Part shown: one piece after another, positions 1-8,576 of the stretch
Numbering within the stretch: the stretch's first letter is position 1
Layout of the letters: each line of letters starts with the position of its first letter
NCBI GenBank assembly: GCA_030427885.1
Contig: JAUICM010000002.1
Location: 601,216 to 665,215, forward strand
Length of the DNA stretch: 64,000 nt
From: Rhodothermia bacterium
GTDB lineage: Bacteria; Bacteroidota; Rhodothermia; Balneolales; Balneolaceae
Direction: 5' to 3'
Notes under the pieces: generated by a model
What the model was told of the DNA's origin: nothing
Database searches by the model: none
The model's input: only the letters and a program-made list of their open reading frames with translations
Translations under genes and position numbers: made by a program

Positions 1-1153
1 ACCAAAGATCCCCTTCAAGCCGGCTTAAGAAAGCATTTCCTGTTTGAATCTCAAGTTTCAATTCAGGATCAGAGCTATGAACTAAGGTCCACATTCTTCC
101 TGGTATACTGATCGTTTTACTAGTGAAGGATGACCGTATATGACCAGGCATTAACCTTCCGGAGAGCTCAATCCCACCCTGATCAAATGCATGCCAGGTG
201 AGCGTATCGAACAAAACATCTTCTTTACCGGAAATGCTTACGGCCTGAATAACCTCACAAATTCCTCTTTTTTTAGCATAGTATATAAACCAACCAACGA
301 TACCTTCCTGGTCATCTACAAGTGCCAGTTTATGCAGTGCGCCATACCTTTGCTCTCTGCCAAGCAAATGAAAAAGTTGTGTTAGTTTAAGCTTATTGTG
401 AAGTGGAAAAACCGAGAAATTATTTTTTACGAGATGTAATGCTTCCAGTAATAGCTCAGGAGTTAAAGGCAGCAAACTTACCATTGGCTTATTCCGGTTA
501 AAACCGGGTATTCGGGATATTTTCGCGACAAGATCCAAGGCTCCTGAAAAACTGCCGAGAACCTTGCTGGCGATTCGGGGTACGCGATTCTCTGCCATTC
601 TGGAAGCGAACGAAAACGGGCGAAGCGGAACTTTATAATATATACAGTTAGAGATTGAAGGCGAGCCACCCAGCCTTTCCCAAAGTAATTTGCTTGACTC
701 AACAGATCCATCAGCAAAAGAAAAGTCCTGAGAACCGGAAAGAAACTGCTGAAGAATACGCATGGGAACTAACATAGAACGTCCTTTCTCGGTAGCCATC
801 AAATGATGGCTATGGGCCGCTACCATTTTCTCATCTTTATAGAGAAAACTGCTTGGTGTCACACCAAGAAACCCATTTATAGAGCCGTCAGCGGATCTGC
901 TAACCAGTGAAGAGACCTCAGGAGTGGTGTTCTCGTGTGTAAAATAGAGGAGCTTTATTGTTTCAATCAAATACTCCAGAGAAACATTTTTACTGCCTGG
1001 GAAATAGATCTGAGACATTGCTGCAACCTCTTCAATGTCACTTTCCTGAATGGCGGTTATTTTGCTTCGCCCTGATTTTTTAGGAGTTTCAGTACTCTGA
1101 GCCTCTGATTTCGAATCGGTTTTATTTAGTTTTAATGTTGATCTATCACCCAT
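1..1153 (-). CDS. GNAT-like acyltransferase, partial (3' end beyond window)
   Basis: An open frame starts with ATG at 1153 and stays open to base 1, so at least 384 residues are present and the C-terminus is missing. The start overlaps the stop of the upstream carrier-protein gene by 8 bases (ATGGGTGA), which indicates translational coupling. After a Lys/Ser/Thr-rich linker, the stretch from about residue 35 (ITAIQESDIEEVAAM, then GFLGVTPSSFLY) looks like the opening of a GNAT N-acyltransferase fold. A second half around residues 245-340 (LTPELLLEALHLV, GIVGWFIYYAKKRG) repeats that pattern. Next to an adenylation enzyme and a carrier protein, it could move an acyl or aminoacyl group from the carrier to a sugar or lipid. 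The fold is inferred from pattern only. Confidence 0.6.
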   Translation of the reverse strand, partial: MGDRSTLKLNKTDSKSEAQSTETPKKSGRSKITAIQESDIEEVAAMSQIYFPGSKNVSLEYLIETIKLLYFTHENTTPEVSSLVSRSADGSINGFLGVTPSSFLYKDEKMVAAHSHHLMATEKGRSMLVPMRILQQFLSGSQDFSFADGSVESSKLLWERLGGSPSISNCIYYKVPLRPFSFASRMAENRVPRIASKVLGSFSGALDLVAKISRIPGFNRNKPMVSLLPLTPELLLEALHLVKNNFSVFPLHNKLKLTQLFHLLGREQRYGALHKLALVDDQEGIVGWFIYYAKKRGICEVIQAVSISGKEDVLFDTLTWHAFDQGGIELSGRLMPGHIRSSFTSKTISIPGRMWTLVHSSDPELKLEIQTGNAFLSRLEGDLW

Positions 1154-1430
1154 TTTTCATCCATCCGAAATCACTAAACATGGATGTTAATGCAGCTCGG
1201 TTGATCATCTCAGACATGGCTTGAACCGATTTATAGTCTTCCAGGTCTAGTTCATCAGGAGAAATTGTAACCTCAAACTCCTCTTCTATAGCTACCATTA
1301 ACTGAACAAGTGATAATGAATCAAGCAATCCCATATCAAACAGATCTTCTTCAATATCAATGCTCTCAATGGTTAGCGTCTTGCAAACAATAAGACTGAT
1401 TTTTTGTTGAACATATATTTTTGACTTCAT
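1146..1430 (-). CDS. acyl carrier protein (DltC-like)
   Basis: This 94-residue acidic protein has the layout of a phosphopantetheine carrier. The segment DLFDMGLLDSLSLVQL contains the DSL site, with Ser38 as the expected 4'-phosphopantetheine attachment point. It is followed by an acidic helix (VAIEEEFEVTISPDEL). The wording is closer to D-alanyl carrier protein DltC than to fatty-acid ACP. It lies 50 bp downstream of an adenylation enzyme and overlaps the next gene by 8 bp. It is therefore very likely loaded with the acid activated by that enzyme. The substrate cannot be told from sequence alone. Confidence 0.88.
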   Translation of the reverse strand: MKSKIYVQQKISLIVCKTLTIESIDIEEDLFDMGLLDSLSLVQLMVAIEEEFEVTISPDELDLEDYKSVQAMSEMINRAALTSMFSDFGWMKNG

Positions 1431-1480
1431 AAAACAATAATTAAAGGTGACGCTATTACAGGAGAAAGCTAATTAGCCAT

Positions 1481-3067
1481 TTACAATTCAAAATTTTCGG
1501 AAAGCTTTTTCCGGTCGATTTTTCCGTTTCCGTTTCTGGGCAGTTTATCATACTCCTTCCAATATTGAGGCATCATATAAGCCGGGACTTTATGACTTAG
1601 CTTTTGCTTTAATTGAGGAGCCAGCTCTCCGTTACTCAGATTTAAACCCACAAAAGCACATCCAATGGAAGTACCTTCAAATCCATTCTTTTTCACGGGA
1701 ACCACGGCATATTCCCTTAAAAGATCGTTTTGGCCCAATGCTACTTCAATTTCACCCAGCTCAATTCTATACCCTCTGCTCTTGATCTGATAATCTGATC
1801 TTCCATGAAAAAATACGAATCCGTCCCCGCTTAATGAGGCTATATCACCCGTTTTATAGATTCTCACCCAATCACCTTCCTCGTTAGTGTACCAAATAAA
1901 GGCCGCATTTGTCTTAGCCTGATCCAGCCAATAGCCCGGGCTTAACCCTGAACCAGCAATATACAAATTACCGACCTCCCCGTATTTCACCTGGTGTAAA
2001 TTTTCATTCAGAATCAGGAGTTTTTCCCCACCACATGCTTTCCCTATTGGAATTTCAGTGTCCAGCTCAGGGATTTCCGAAACGTCATAGTAGCTGCTGG
2101 CAATAGTCGCCTCAGTTGGACCATAAAGATTGGTGAACTTTACTCCGGGCAATTTCTTCATCCAATACTGTAACGCGGGCAAAGGAAAAACCTCCCCACA
2201 CCAAAGCAGTCTTTTTAGCGTTGGAAATCCTTCTTTGGGAATGGCGTTAAAACGAGCCAGATAACTGAGGGCAGAGGGAACTGAAAACCACTGATGTAAT
2301 TCATTGTCCCTGATAAAGGCGACCATTTTTTTAGGGTTCGCACTTATTTCAGCGGGTACAAGATGGAGGTGACAACCTGCTGCAAATGCTCCATAAATAT
2401 CAAATGTCGAAAGATCAAAATGCAAAGGAGAGTGGCAGGAGGTATTTTCTCCAGGCTTCATATCAAAAAAGGGAACCGCCCATTCAATAAAAGAGCAGAT
2501 ATTTTTATGGGTAATTACCACTCCTTTTGGATCCCCGGTTGAACCAGAAGTAAATAAAATATGGGCCGGGGAATATTCTGCATTTCTTACCTGATGGGGA
2601 TAGTCAGCTTCTTTTTTGATATCAGAAAACATGAAGCCCGGTTTTGAATCATCGGCATATTCCATCTCATTTTCTGACCACCACACCCATGGAATATCCC
2701 CCAGCGATGAATCGACCTGTATAAGTGACTGGAAAAGATGAATTGAAATATGATCCAACAATAATAAAGAAGGACTCGCCGATTTAATGATCTTGATTAA
2801 TCGTTCAGCCGGGCTATGAATATCCAGCGGAACATACACTCCACCTGCTTTGCTGATTCCAAGCATCGCGATAATAGTCTTAGGAGTTTTCTCCATGAAT
2901 AGGCAAACCCGGCTGCTTGTTTCAAGCCCGTTTACCAGCAGCCTTCCTGCTAACTGATTGCTTTGTGATTCAAGCGTGCCGTAGCTTACATGTTCACCAG
3001 ATAACGAAATGGCTATCTGATCGCCATTTTTTTTGGCTTGTTCCCGGGACCAATCATAGATCATCAT
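1481..3067 (-). CDS. amino acid adenylation enzyme (AMP-forming, DltA-like)
   Basis: This 528-residue protein of the ANL superfamily carries the full set of adenylation core motifs: TSGSTGDPKG (about 173-182), FDLSTFD (about 217-223), NLYGPTEAT (about 313-321), YKTGD (about 404-408), RGYRIELGE (about 431-439) and the C-terminal NGNGKIDRKKL with the catalytic Lys (about 512-522). It is free-standing, with no condensation or carrier domain, which is the DltA arrangement. The Asp of FDLS usually contacts the substrate amino group, so an amino acid substrate is likely. It should form aminoacyl-AMP and load the carrier protein encoded 50 bp downstream. Its start overlaps the monooxygenase stop by 4 bp (ATGA). 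Confidence 0.9.
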   Translation of the reverse strand: MMIYDWSREQAKKNGDQIAISLSGEHVSYGTLESQSNQLAGRLLVNGLETSSRVCLFMEKTPKTIIAMLGISKAGGVYVPLDIHSPAERLIKIIKSASPSLLLLDHISIHLFQSLIQVDSSLGDIPWVWWSENEMEYADDSKPGFMFSDIKKEADYPHQVRNAEYSPAHILFTSGSTGDPKGVVITHKNICSFIEWAVPFFDMKPGENTSCHSPLHFDLSTFDIYGAFAAGCHLHLVPAEISANPKKMVAFIRDNELHQWFSVPSALSYLARFNAIPKEGFPTLKRLLWCGEVFPLPALQYWMKKLPGVKFTNLYGPTEATIASSYYDVSEIPELDTEIPIGKACGGEKLLILNENLHQVKYGEVGNLYIAGSGLSPGYWLDQAKTNAAFIWYTNEEGDWVRIYKTGDIASLSGDGFVFFHGRSDYQIKSRGYRIELGEIEVALGQNDLLREYAVVPVKKNGFEGTSIGCAFVGLNLSNGELAPQLKQKLSHKVPAYMMPQYWKEYDKLPRNGNGKIDRKKLSENFEL

Positions 3068-4086
3068 AATTCCACAGCCTGCAAGTGTGCCTGGTTAAAA
3101 ACTCTCAGCGTATTCTGAAGTTCTAATTCTGAAACAGGGATATCGAGTATACAGGTAACACAGCCTGTTTTTATATAGCTGGAAAGTTCTGAGGCCACTT
3201 CTTCAAAATCCCCCACCAGATACGGACAAAAAGTTTGATAATGCTTGAAAGGCCCCAACCAATAGACCGGCTCATTGGCATCACCATTTCCATTCTGATG
3301 CTGATTTGAAAGTTTTTCATGCCATTCAGAATCTGAGGTCTTTTTTGCTAATTCATGGGAAAGTTCTCCGATCCTTGTTTCCGGAAACCGTTCCCTGGCA
3401 TCACTCCAGGCTTTCTCGTGCGTGTGTCTCGCTAAGATTCCAATCCTTATCCCTTTCACCAAATAGTCTTTGTTCTCATGCGAGTTTGAGTACGCATCAA
3501 AAGGCTCCGGATATTCAATGAGCTGGGCACATAACCTGGCGGCAGTTTCTTTAGCTTTTTGTGAGGATCCTGAGATGTAATACGATGGTTGGAGTGATTC
3601 AGGAAGAGGAGGCTCCAATTTAAGATTCTCGATCCGGTAATACTCGCCCTCGTAAGTTACCCCCAGCTTAGATTTCAGAAGTTGTTGAATGATATCCGTG
3701 TATTCAATTAGCCGATCATACCTTTTGTTATGTTCTGTTTGATCGCCAAGAGCTTTAAGATCATTCACAAACCCTCCGGCAATCAGATTTAATGCTATTG
3801 GTCGATTATACATCAATGCGAGCGTAGAAATCATCTTTGCTACGGTATAAGGATGATTGTATACCGGTTGCAGGGCGATCATCGGTAACAGCTTTTCGGT
3901 TTCCGACAGGATAAAGCCTGCGGTCATCCATGGATCAGCTAAGCGGTTATTGCTGTAAATTAAAATGCCTTTATACCCATGTTTTTCGCTTTCAAGGGCA
4001 ATTCTTTTTAACTCACACAGATATCCATCCCTTTCCAGTGAAGTAGATTCCGGAGCAGTCGTAAATAGTTCAATATTCATATACAC
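3064..4086 (-). CDS. LLM-class flavin-dependent monooxygenase
   Basis: A 340-residue protein of the bacterial luciferase/alkanesulfonate monooxygenase TIM-barrel class. Recognisable blocks are the N-terminal strand MNIELFTT, the LALMYNRPIALNLIAGGF core, the GVTYEGEYYRIENLKLEPP segment typical of SsuD-like enzymes, and SYYISGSSQKAKETA. Members use FMNH2 and O2 to oxidise small substrates, and some act on carrier-bound acids in biosynthetic clusters. It is the first gene of a four-gene minus-strand operon with an adenylating enzyme, a carrier protein and a GNAT-like protein, joined to the next gene by a 4-bp overlap. ATG codons at 4086 and 4080 are both possible starts. The substrate is unknown. 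Confidence 0.85.
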   Translation of the reverse strand: MYMNIELFTTAPESTSLERDGYLCELKRIALESEKHGYKGILIYSNNRLADPWMTAGFILSETEKLLPMIALQPVYNHPYTVAKMISTLALMYNRPIALNLIAGGFVNDLKALGDQTEHNKRYDRLIEYTDIIQQLLKSKLGVTYEGEYYRIENLKLEPPLPESLQPSYYISGSSQKAKETAARLCAQLIEYPEPFDAYSNSHENKDYLVKGIRIGILARHTHEKAWSDARERFPETRIGELSHELAKKTSDSEWHEKLSNQHQNGNGDANEPVYWLGPFKHYQTFCPYLVGDFEEVASELSSYIKTGCVTCILDIPVSELELQNTLRVFNQAHLQAVEL

Positions 4087-4579
4087 AGAGTTAGGTTTGC
4101 CTGGTGTTTACTTCAAATATGCTCCGGTCAGAATTTAGTCTCACAGCTGACCATGAGTTAATGATACATGCCTCAGGCTGGCCTCAACGTTACAATTGAT
4201 ATGCCAAAGAGTAATTGGTACAGAAAAAAACTATTGAAACATCCGTTAGAGCTAATTGGAACATGGTTTTTCTAATGTGATCCAATTTCTATAGAAAAGC
4301 AGGAAGCAGAATAGGCACATAGTTACACAAGCATTGTAGAAATAATTCACACATCTCTATGGTCTCCATTCATCTAGTTTCAGCTAAAAAAATGATCGCC
4401 TTTCCGGTAAAATGGACCCTGGAAATGAATGAATAATGCCTCATAGGGTCCCTTCCTTTAGAAAACCTTTTTATTCCGGCACTTTGTTTTAAATAAGAGA
4501 TTTTGACCTGGAACACTGGTTATAAAACAGGCACTGCTTTTGCAATAGAAGCTGCAGATCAAACAAACTTATAAAAGCA
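4087..4579. promoter_or_regulatory. divergent intergenic region, about 490 bp
   Basis: This AT-rich spacer lies between two divergent gene sets, so it must hold promoters in both directions. No ORF, tRNA or strong inverted repeat stands out, and no promoter box can be assigned with confidence. Confidence 0.35.
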
Positions 4580-5161
4580 ATGAAATCACCATTCACCGTT
4601 AGCCGGATCATTTCCAGATTAAAAAAATATCCGTTCAGGGAATATCTTTCCGGATGGATATTATCGCGTAAATTTTCCCGGCATGGAATATTAATTGCAA
4701 CAGGTGGGCGGCCTTTTCCTAAAGTAATAAACAAAGGCGGGAAGCTAACAGCAGGTAATTGCCAATTCTATTCGGGAGTGAGGTTGGAAATAGGTAAACA
4801 GGGATATCTCGAAATTGGAAATGGATCCTATTTAAATAGAAATACACTTATAGTATGTGAAGAAAGTGTATCCATAGGCAAAAACTGCAAAATAGCCTGG
4901 GATGTAATTATTATGGACTCGGATCTTCACCCCATAGCCTCTTCCCCAATTCTGCATAAGCCGGTTCAAATAAAAGATGAGGTTTGGATCGGATGCAGAT
5001 GCATTATCCTCAAAGGAGTAACTATCGGGCAGGGAGCGGTAATAGCAGCGGGGTCGGTAGTTACAAAAAATATACCTCCTTTTACTATTTGGGGAGGAGC
5101 TCCAGCCAAATTTATCGCCAATGTTAATACGGTTGAAAGTCCTTTCTTTGCATTACAATAG
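4580..5161 (+). CDS. hexapeptide-repeat acyltransferase (LbH family)
   Basis: A 193-residue left-handed beta-helix acyltransferase. The isoleucine-patch repeats run from about residue 75 to 175 ([62 protein letters not shown]). The segment SDLHPI supplies the usual catalytic-type His after Asp. The ending WGGAPAKFI is typical of WcaF/maltose-O-acetyltransferase-like enzymes. It should transfer an acetyl or other acyl group to a sugar, probably in exopolysaccharide synthesis given the glycosyltransferase and epimerase genes that follow. The exact acceptor is unknown. Confidence 0.86.
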   Translation: MKSPFTVSRIISRLKKYPFREYLSGWILSRKFSRHGILIATGGRPFPKVINKGGKLTAGNCQFYSGVRLEIGKQGYLEIGNGSYLNRNTLIVCEESVSIGKNCKIAWDVIIMDSDLHPIASSPILHKPVQIKDEVWIGCRCIILKGVTIGQGAVIAAGSVVTKNIPPFTIWGGAPAKFIANVNTVESPFFALQ

Positions 5162-5337
5162 TTATTGCCTGCGGGGAAAAATTACCCAGTTCTGGTATAC
5201 ATGGCGGGTAGTATGGTAACACCTCTTTTTCTTAGCTGATTGATTACAGGCCAGAAGTACCGTTCTGAGCCATTTTCTTTTGTTGGCATATGAATTGCAA
5301 TTACAAAAAATATGCTATCAAAAATCAAGAGAACACT

Positions 5338-6153
5338 ATGACCTCCACCCTCAAAGAAAAAGACTCCTATCAAGTGCTTGGCGTCGACATTTCTCCCTAT
5401 TCAATTCAGGAATTTTATTTACTGGTGGAAGAACGCTTAAAAGATAACCGGTCAACTTCCCCCCCCCTTTTCGTGGTTACCGTGAATCCTGAAATCGCTA
5501 TTCATTCTATTATTGATAACGACTTCAAAGAGGTGTTAAAAACTTCCAGTATTAACACAGCTGACGGTGTGGGGATCAGCTGGGCCATCAGCTATTTGTA
5601 TAATGAACATATTGAACGTATAACAGGCTCCGATTCAATGGAATTAATTTGCACACATGCAGCAAAGTATTCTCAATCGGTTTATTTCTTTGGAGCCGCG
5701 CCGGGTATTGCTCTTCAGGCATCTGCAATGCTTAAGAAGCGGATAAATCACTTAATAGTGGAAGGGACTTATTCGCCCGATAAGCCAGACCTGAAATTCG
5801 AACAACTTCCCATAAGAGTTCAATACGACCTTCAAAAAGCTTCGGTCATCTTTGTGGCTCTTGGTGCTCCTTCACAAGAAAAGTGGATCCATGAGAACCT
5901 TAAAAATTTACCTCACTGTAAATTAATAATTGGAATAGGTGGTGGTCTGGATTTTATCGCAGGAAGAGTGAAACGGGCTCCCGTGATTCTTCAAAAGAGT
6001 GGCCTGGAATGGATATATCGCTTATTCCTGAACCCTTCAAGGTGGCGAAGAATGATAAAGCTTCCACTTTTTGCACTCAATGTGATGCTTCTTAAGCCAC
6101 ATATGAAATCCCTGGAAAAACCTTCACTCCCTGAAGCAAGAGGACAATTATGA
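5338..6153 (+). CDS. WecG/TagA/CpsF-family glycosyltransferase (GT26)
   Basis: The family motifs are clear: VVTVNPEIAIHSI, the TADGVGISWA loop, YFFGAAPGIA, VALGAPSQEKWI, and the C-terminal IGGGLDFIAGRVKRAP followed by SGLEWIYRLFLNPSRWRRM. These enzymes add N-acetylmannosaminuronate- or N-acetylmannosamine-type sugars to a lipid-linked acceptor on the inner face of the cytoplasmic membrane. I chose ATG 5338 (MTSTLKEKD), preceded by a purine run AAGAGAAC. An upstream in-frame ATG at 5290 would add 16 residues but has no visible ribosome site. The stop overlaps the epimerase start by 4 bp. Confidence 0.9.
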   Translation: MTSTLKEKDSYQVLGVDISPYSIQEFYLLVEERLKDNRSTSPPLFVVTVNPEIAIHSIIDNDFKEVLKTSSINTADGVGISWAISYLYNEHIERITGSDSMELICTHAAKYSQSVYFFGAAPGIALQASAMLKKRINHLIVEGTYSPDKPDLKFEQLPIRVQYDLQKASVIFVALGAPSQEKWIHENLKNLPHCKLIIGIGGGLDFIAGRVKRAPVILQKSGLEWIYRLFLNPSRWRRMIKLPLFALNVMLLKPHMKSLEKPSLPEARGQL

Positions 6154-7286
6154 AAGTTCTGGTCACAGGTGCTGCAGGTTTTATCGGGTTTCACCTTTCA
6201 AAACGATTACTTAGCGAGAACTTTGAAGTGATAGGCCTGGACAATATGAATGACTATTACAGTTTAAACCTTAAGTATGCCAGGCTTGATCAATTGGGAA
6301 TAAATACGACGGGCATTGGTTCATATAATGTGCTCACTAAAAGCGATAGCTTTGAGAATTTCTCCTTTATTCAAGCTGACTTACGCAACCAAATGCAAAT
6401 AATGGATCTGTTTACCCGGGAACATTTTGATGTTGTGGTTCATCTCGCAGGTCAGGCAGGAGTTCGGTACAGTATTGATAAACCGCATGAGTACATTACT
6501 TCAAATGTAGAGGGGTTTCTGAATATTCTTGAAGGTTGCCGGCAGAATATACCTGCGCATCTCATTTTTGCTTCCTCCAGTTCGGTATATGGGTCAAATA
6601 CAGAAATGCCCTATAAAACCTCTGATAAAGTGGACAAGCCAATAAGTTTATACGCCGCAACTAAAAAAGCCAATGAATTGATGGCATATAGCTATGCTCA
6701 TTTATTTAAAATCCCGGTAACAGGGCTTCGGTTTTTTACCGTATATGGACCATGGGGACGACCGGATATGGCCTATTATAAATTTGCCAACCTTATGAAT
6801 AAGGGAAAGTCAATCGATGTATACAACCATGGTAAAATGGCCAGAGATTTTACTTACATCGATGATATTATTGAAAGCATCTTCCGGCTTATTCCTAAAC
6901 CTCCTCAAAGTGATGCAAAAAAATCTACTTTGGATCCCGAACATAATGGTAATGGGCAAAATGGAGCTCCAGGGCATGCGCAGGTACCCTACCATTTATT
7001 CAATATTGGGAATGGGTCTCCTGTAAACCTGTTGAGTTTTATACAGCTTCTTGAAGAAGAGCTGGAAATTGAATCCGTAAAAAATTATTTACCAATGCAG
7101 CCGGGAGATGTGGAAAAAACCTGGGCCGATGTTTCTGAGCTATACGAATACATCAGCTATAAGCCCCAAATCAATATAAAAGAAGGAATACATCATTTTG
7201 CTGACTGGTATCAGGGGTATTATGGAGCAACCTCACAGAATAGGTTAAAAGCTCTGCAAAAAGAATTATCTGCCTTTTTCATATGA
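6150..7286 (+). CDS. NAD-dependent nucleotide-sugar epimerase (UDP-glucuronate 4-epimerase type)
   Basis: This 378-residue extended SDR protein has the NAD-binding TGAAGFIG near the N-terminus, the DNMNDYYSLNLKYARL signature typical of UDP-glucuronate epimerases, the catalytic Ser region SSSSVYG (about 141-147) and the Y-x3-K dyad (Tyr168, Lys172). It also has FFTVYGPWGRPDMAYYKF. It probably converts UDP-glucuronate to UDP-galacturonate, or acts on a related sugar. A Gly/Asn-rich insert near residues 255-275 looks low-complexity. Coupling by ATGA overlap to the GT26 gene supports a joint role in surface polysaccharide synthesis. Confidence 0.92.
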   Translation: MKVLVTGAAGFIGFHLSKRLLSENFEVIGLDNMNDYYSLNLKYARLDQLGINTTGIGSYNVLTKSDSFENFSFIQADLRNQMQIMDLFTREHFDVVVHLAGQAGVRYSIDKPHEYITSNVEGFLNILEGCRQNIPAHLIFASSSSVYGSNTEMPYKTSDKVDKPISLYAATKKANELMAYSYAHLFKIPVTGLRFFTVYGPWGRPDMAYYKFANLMNKGKSIDVYNHGKMARDFTYIDDIIESIFRLIPKPPQSDAKKSTLDPEHNGNGQNGAPGHAQVPYHLFNIGNGSPVNLLSFIQLLEEELEIESVKNYLPMQPGDVEKTWADVSELYEYISYKPQINIKEGIHHFADWYQGYYGATSQNRLKALQKELSAFFI

Positions 7287-7425
7287 CAGATTTTTATGCC
7301 CCTCCTTATTTATTGCAAAATGTGTAAAAAAGCATGTAATACTTATGTAACACTTTATAGCCAAAAAGGTTGTACCATGCAGTAAGGAATTGTTTTAAAT
7401 AAAATTAAACAGGTCAGAGCAGAAA

Positions 7426-7797
7426 ATGGAAGAATCAAAAAAAGAGACCCCAAAAAATTTAGAATTAGATAAAGGGAAGATCTTTATAGTAGTTGAAATT
7501 ATTGAATATGTACCAAATTCAGTACTCATAAAGACGATCATCAAGAAATCAACGGGTAATATTACCGCGGTTTCATTTGATTCCGGGGAAGCTTTAGCAG
7601 AAAAGATTTCCCCTTTCGATACTTTTCTTCAAATCATTGACGGAAAAGCTGAGATTCTAATAGATAGTGTATCCCATCTGTTAAGTGTTGGCGAGTCTAT
7701 TATCATTCCCGCACATGCACGAAATACTATTGTTGCTAAAGTCCGGTTTAAAATGATCTCAACCATTATAAAAAGCGGATACGAAGATGTGAGCTAA
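7426..7797 (+). CDS. small cupin-domain protein
   Basis: A 123-residue single-domain protein with a cupin-like barrel pattern: FDTFLQIIDGKAEILIDSVSHLLSVGESIIIPAHARNTIVA. The expected metal-binding His residues of motif 1 are not obvious (PFDTFLQ replaces the usual GxHxH), so it may not bind metal as classic cupins do. Similar small cupins often sit in surface-polysaccharide or stress contexts. It follows the epimerase after 139 bp, so it probably has its own promoter. Two hairpins lie directly after its stop. Confidence 0.72.
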   Translation: MEESKKETPKNLELDKGKIFIVVEIIEYVPNSVLIKTIIKKSTGNITAVSFDSGEALAEKISPFDTFLQIIDGKAEILIDSVSHLLSVGESIIIPAHARNTIVAKVRFKMISTIIKSGYEDVS

Positions 7798-7800
7798 GGC

Positions 7801-7849
7801 ATCTGATAGTTATCAGATCCATTATAAAGACAAATCTCTCTGTCTTTAT
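7801..7849 (+). terminator. two adjacent hairpins after the cupin gene
   Basis: A perfect 8-bp inverted repeat (ATCTGATA at 7801-7808, TATCAGAT at 7811-7818) is followed by a second one (ATAAAGACA at 7824-7832, TGTCTTTAT at 7841-7849). They begin a few bases after the cupin stop codon and probably end that transcript. Confidence 0.55.
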
Positions 7850-7969
7850 GCCCTATCACATAACGGATAGCTGAATCATATCCCGATACCCTGTTTACTT
7901 TCTCACAAACTGAATTTTCAATTCTCTCCCATCTTCTTTCACAGTGATGACCCAAAGATTGAATGAAGT

Positions 7970-8269
7970 TTGAACACCTCTGGCCTGCTGCTTGGCAAGA
8001 TCGAACCTATTGAATTCGAGACCAAAGAACTGAGCCTCGCCCCCGGCGATAAGATCATGATGTTCACGGATGGTGTAACGGAAGCCATGGACATCAACGA
8101 AGATATGTACGAAGAACCCCGCCTCGAAGCCTTCCTCGAGAAACATGCAGCCGATGATATCACCAAGATGGTTCGCAACCTGTTGGTAGATGTACTTAAA
8201 TTCGTGGGCAAAGCTGAGCAGTCCGACGACATCACCATTCTCTCCCTGGAATACAAAGGGCAGGGATAA
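7970..8269 (+). pseudogene. SpoIIE/RsbU-type PP2C phosphatase, C-terminal fragment
   Basis: The frame encodes only the last about 95 residues of a SpoIIE-family serine phosphatase: LAPGDKIMMFTDGVTEAMD with its metal-binding Asp, and the terminal SDDITILSLEY. The N-terminal sensor part and the first phosphatase motifs are absent, and the frame opens with TTG without a ribosome site. It is read here as a decayed remnant. Just upstream on the opposite strand (7895-7966) a short frame ending in WVITVKEDGRELKIQFVRK looks like the C-terminus of another protein, so two gene ends may have been fused by an old deletion. Confidence 0.7.
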
Positions 8270-8366
8270 GCTTCAAAAAGATATTGCCCTCAGTGTAATA
8301 AGTCCTTATCTTTGGGGCTCTCTGGAATTGGGTATCCCGATACATGAGAAATTTTACTGAAGAAAT

Positions 8367-8418
8367 GCACCCGTAGCTCAGTCCCGGTATTCCGGGAAGT
8401 ACCTGACTACAAATCAGT
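8367..8418 (+). pseudogene. degenerate tRNA-Arg relic (5' half)
   Basis: The bases ATGCACCCGTAGCTCA (from 8365) and GTACCTGACTAC then AATCAG copy the 5' half of the intact tRNA-Arg 79 bp downstream. The D-loop is replaced by a CCCGGTATTCCGGG palindrome, and nothing of the variable loop, T arm or 3' acceptor strand follows. It cannot fold into a tRNA. The copy stops close to where the 47-bp attachment core begins in the intact gene. Confidence 0.7.
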
Positions 8419-8445
8419 ATGCTTCAGTATACATATTGAAAACAT

Positions 8446-8519
8446 GCACCCGTAGCTCAACTGGATAGAGTACCTGACTACGAATCAGGCGGTTACAAGT
8501 TCGAATCTTGTCGGGTGTA
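8446..8519 (+). tRNA. tRNA-Arg (anticodon ACG)
   Basis: A 74-nt cloverleaf. The acceptor stem is GCACCCG paired with CGGGTGT (one G-U at the end), the D arm is GCTC...GAGT, the anticodon arm is CCTGA-CTACGAA-TCAGG with anticodon ACG, the T arm is CAAG-TTCGAAT-CTTG, and the discriminator base is A. No CCA is encoded. The 3' half is the integration target of the adjacent island, which recreates it. The gene's likely natural terminator now lies beyond attR at 50,714. Confidence 0.95.
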
Positions 8520-8520
8520 C
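8474..8520 (+). repeat. attL, 47-bp attachment core
   Basis: Identical base for base to 50656-50702. It starts at the CTGAC of the tRNA-Arg anticodon stem and ends one base past the discriminator. The flanking bases differ on both sides, which fixes the repeat length. Confidence 0.95.
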
Positions 8521-8576
8521 TTAATAATTAACAGCAATTTATAGTAAATATTTATACAAGCTATTTATCGCTGTTT

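Noticed and set aside
478..717. Minus-strand 79-codon frame
   Set aside because: It lies fully inside the longer GNAT-like frame (1-1153) in another register and has no family resemblance.
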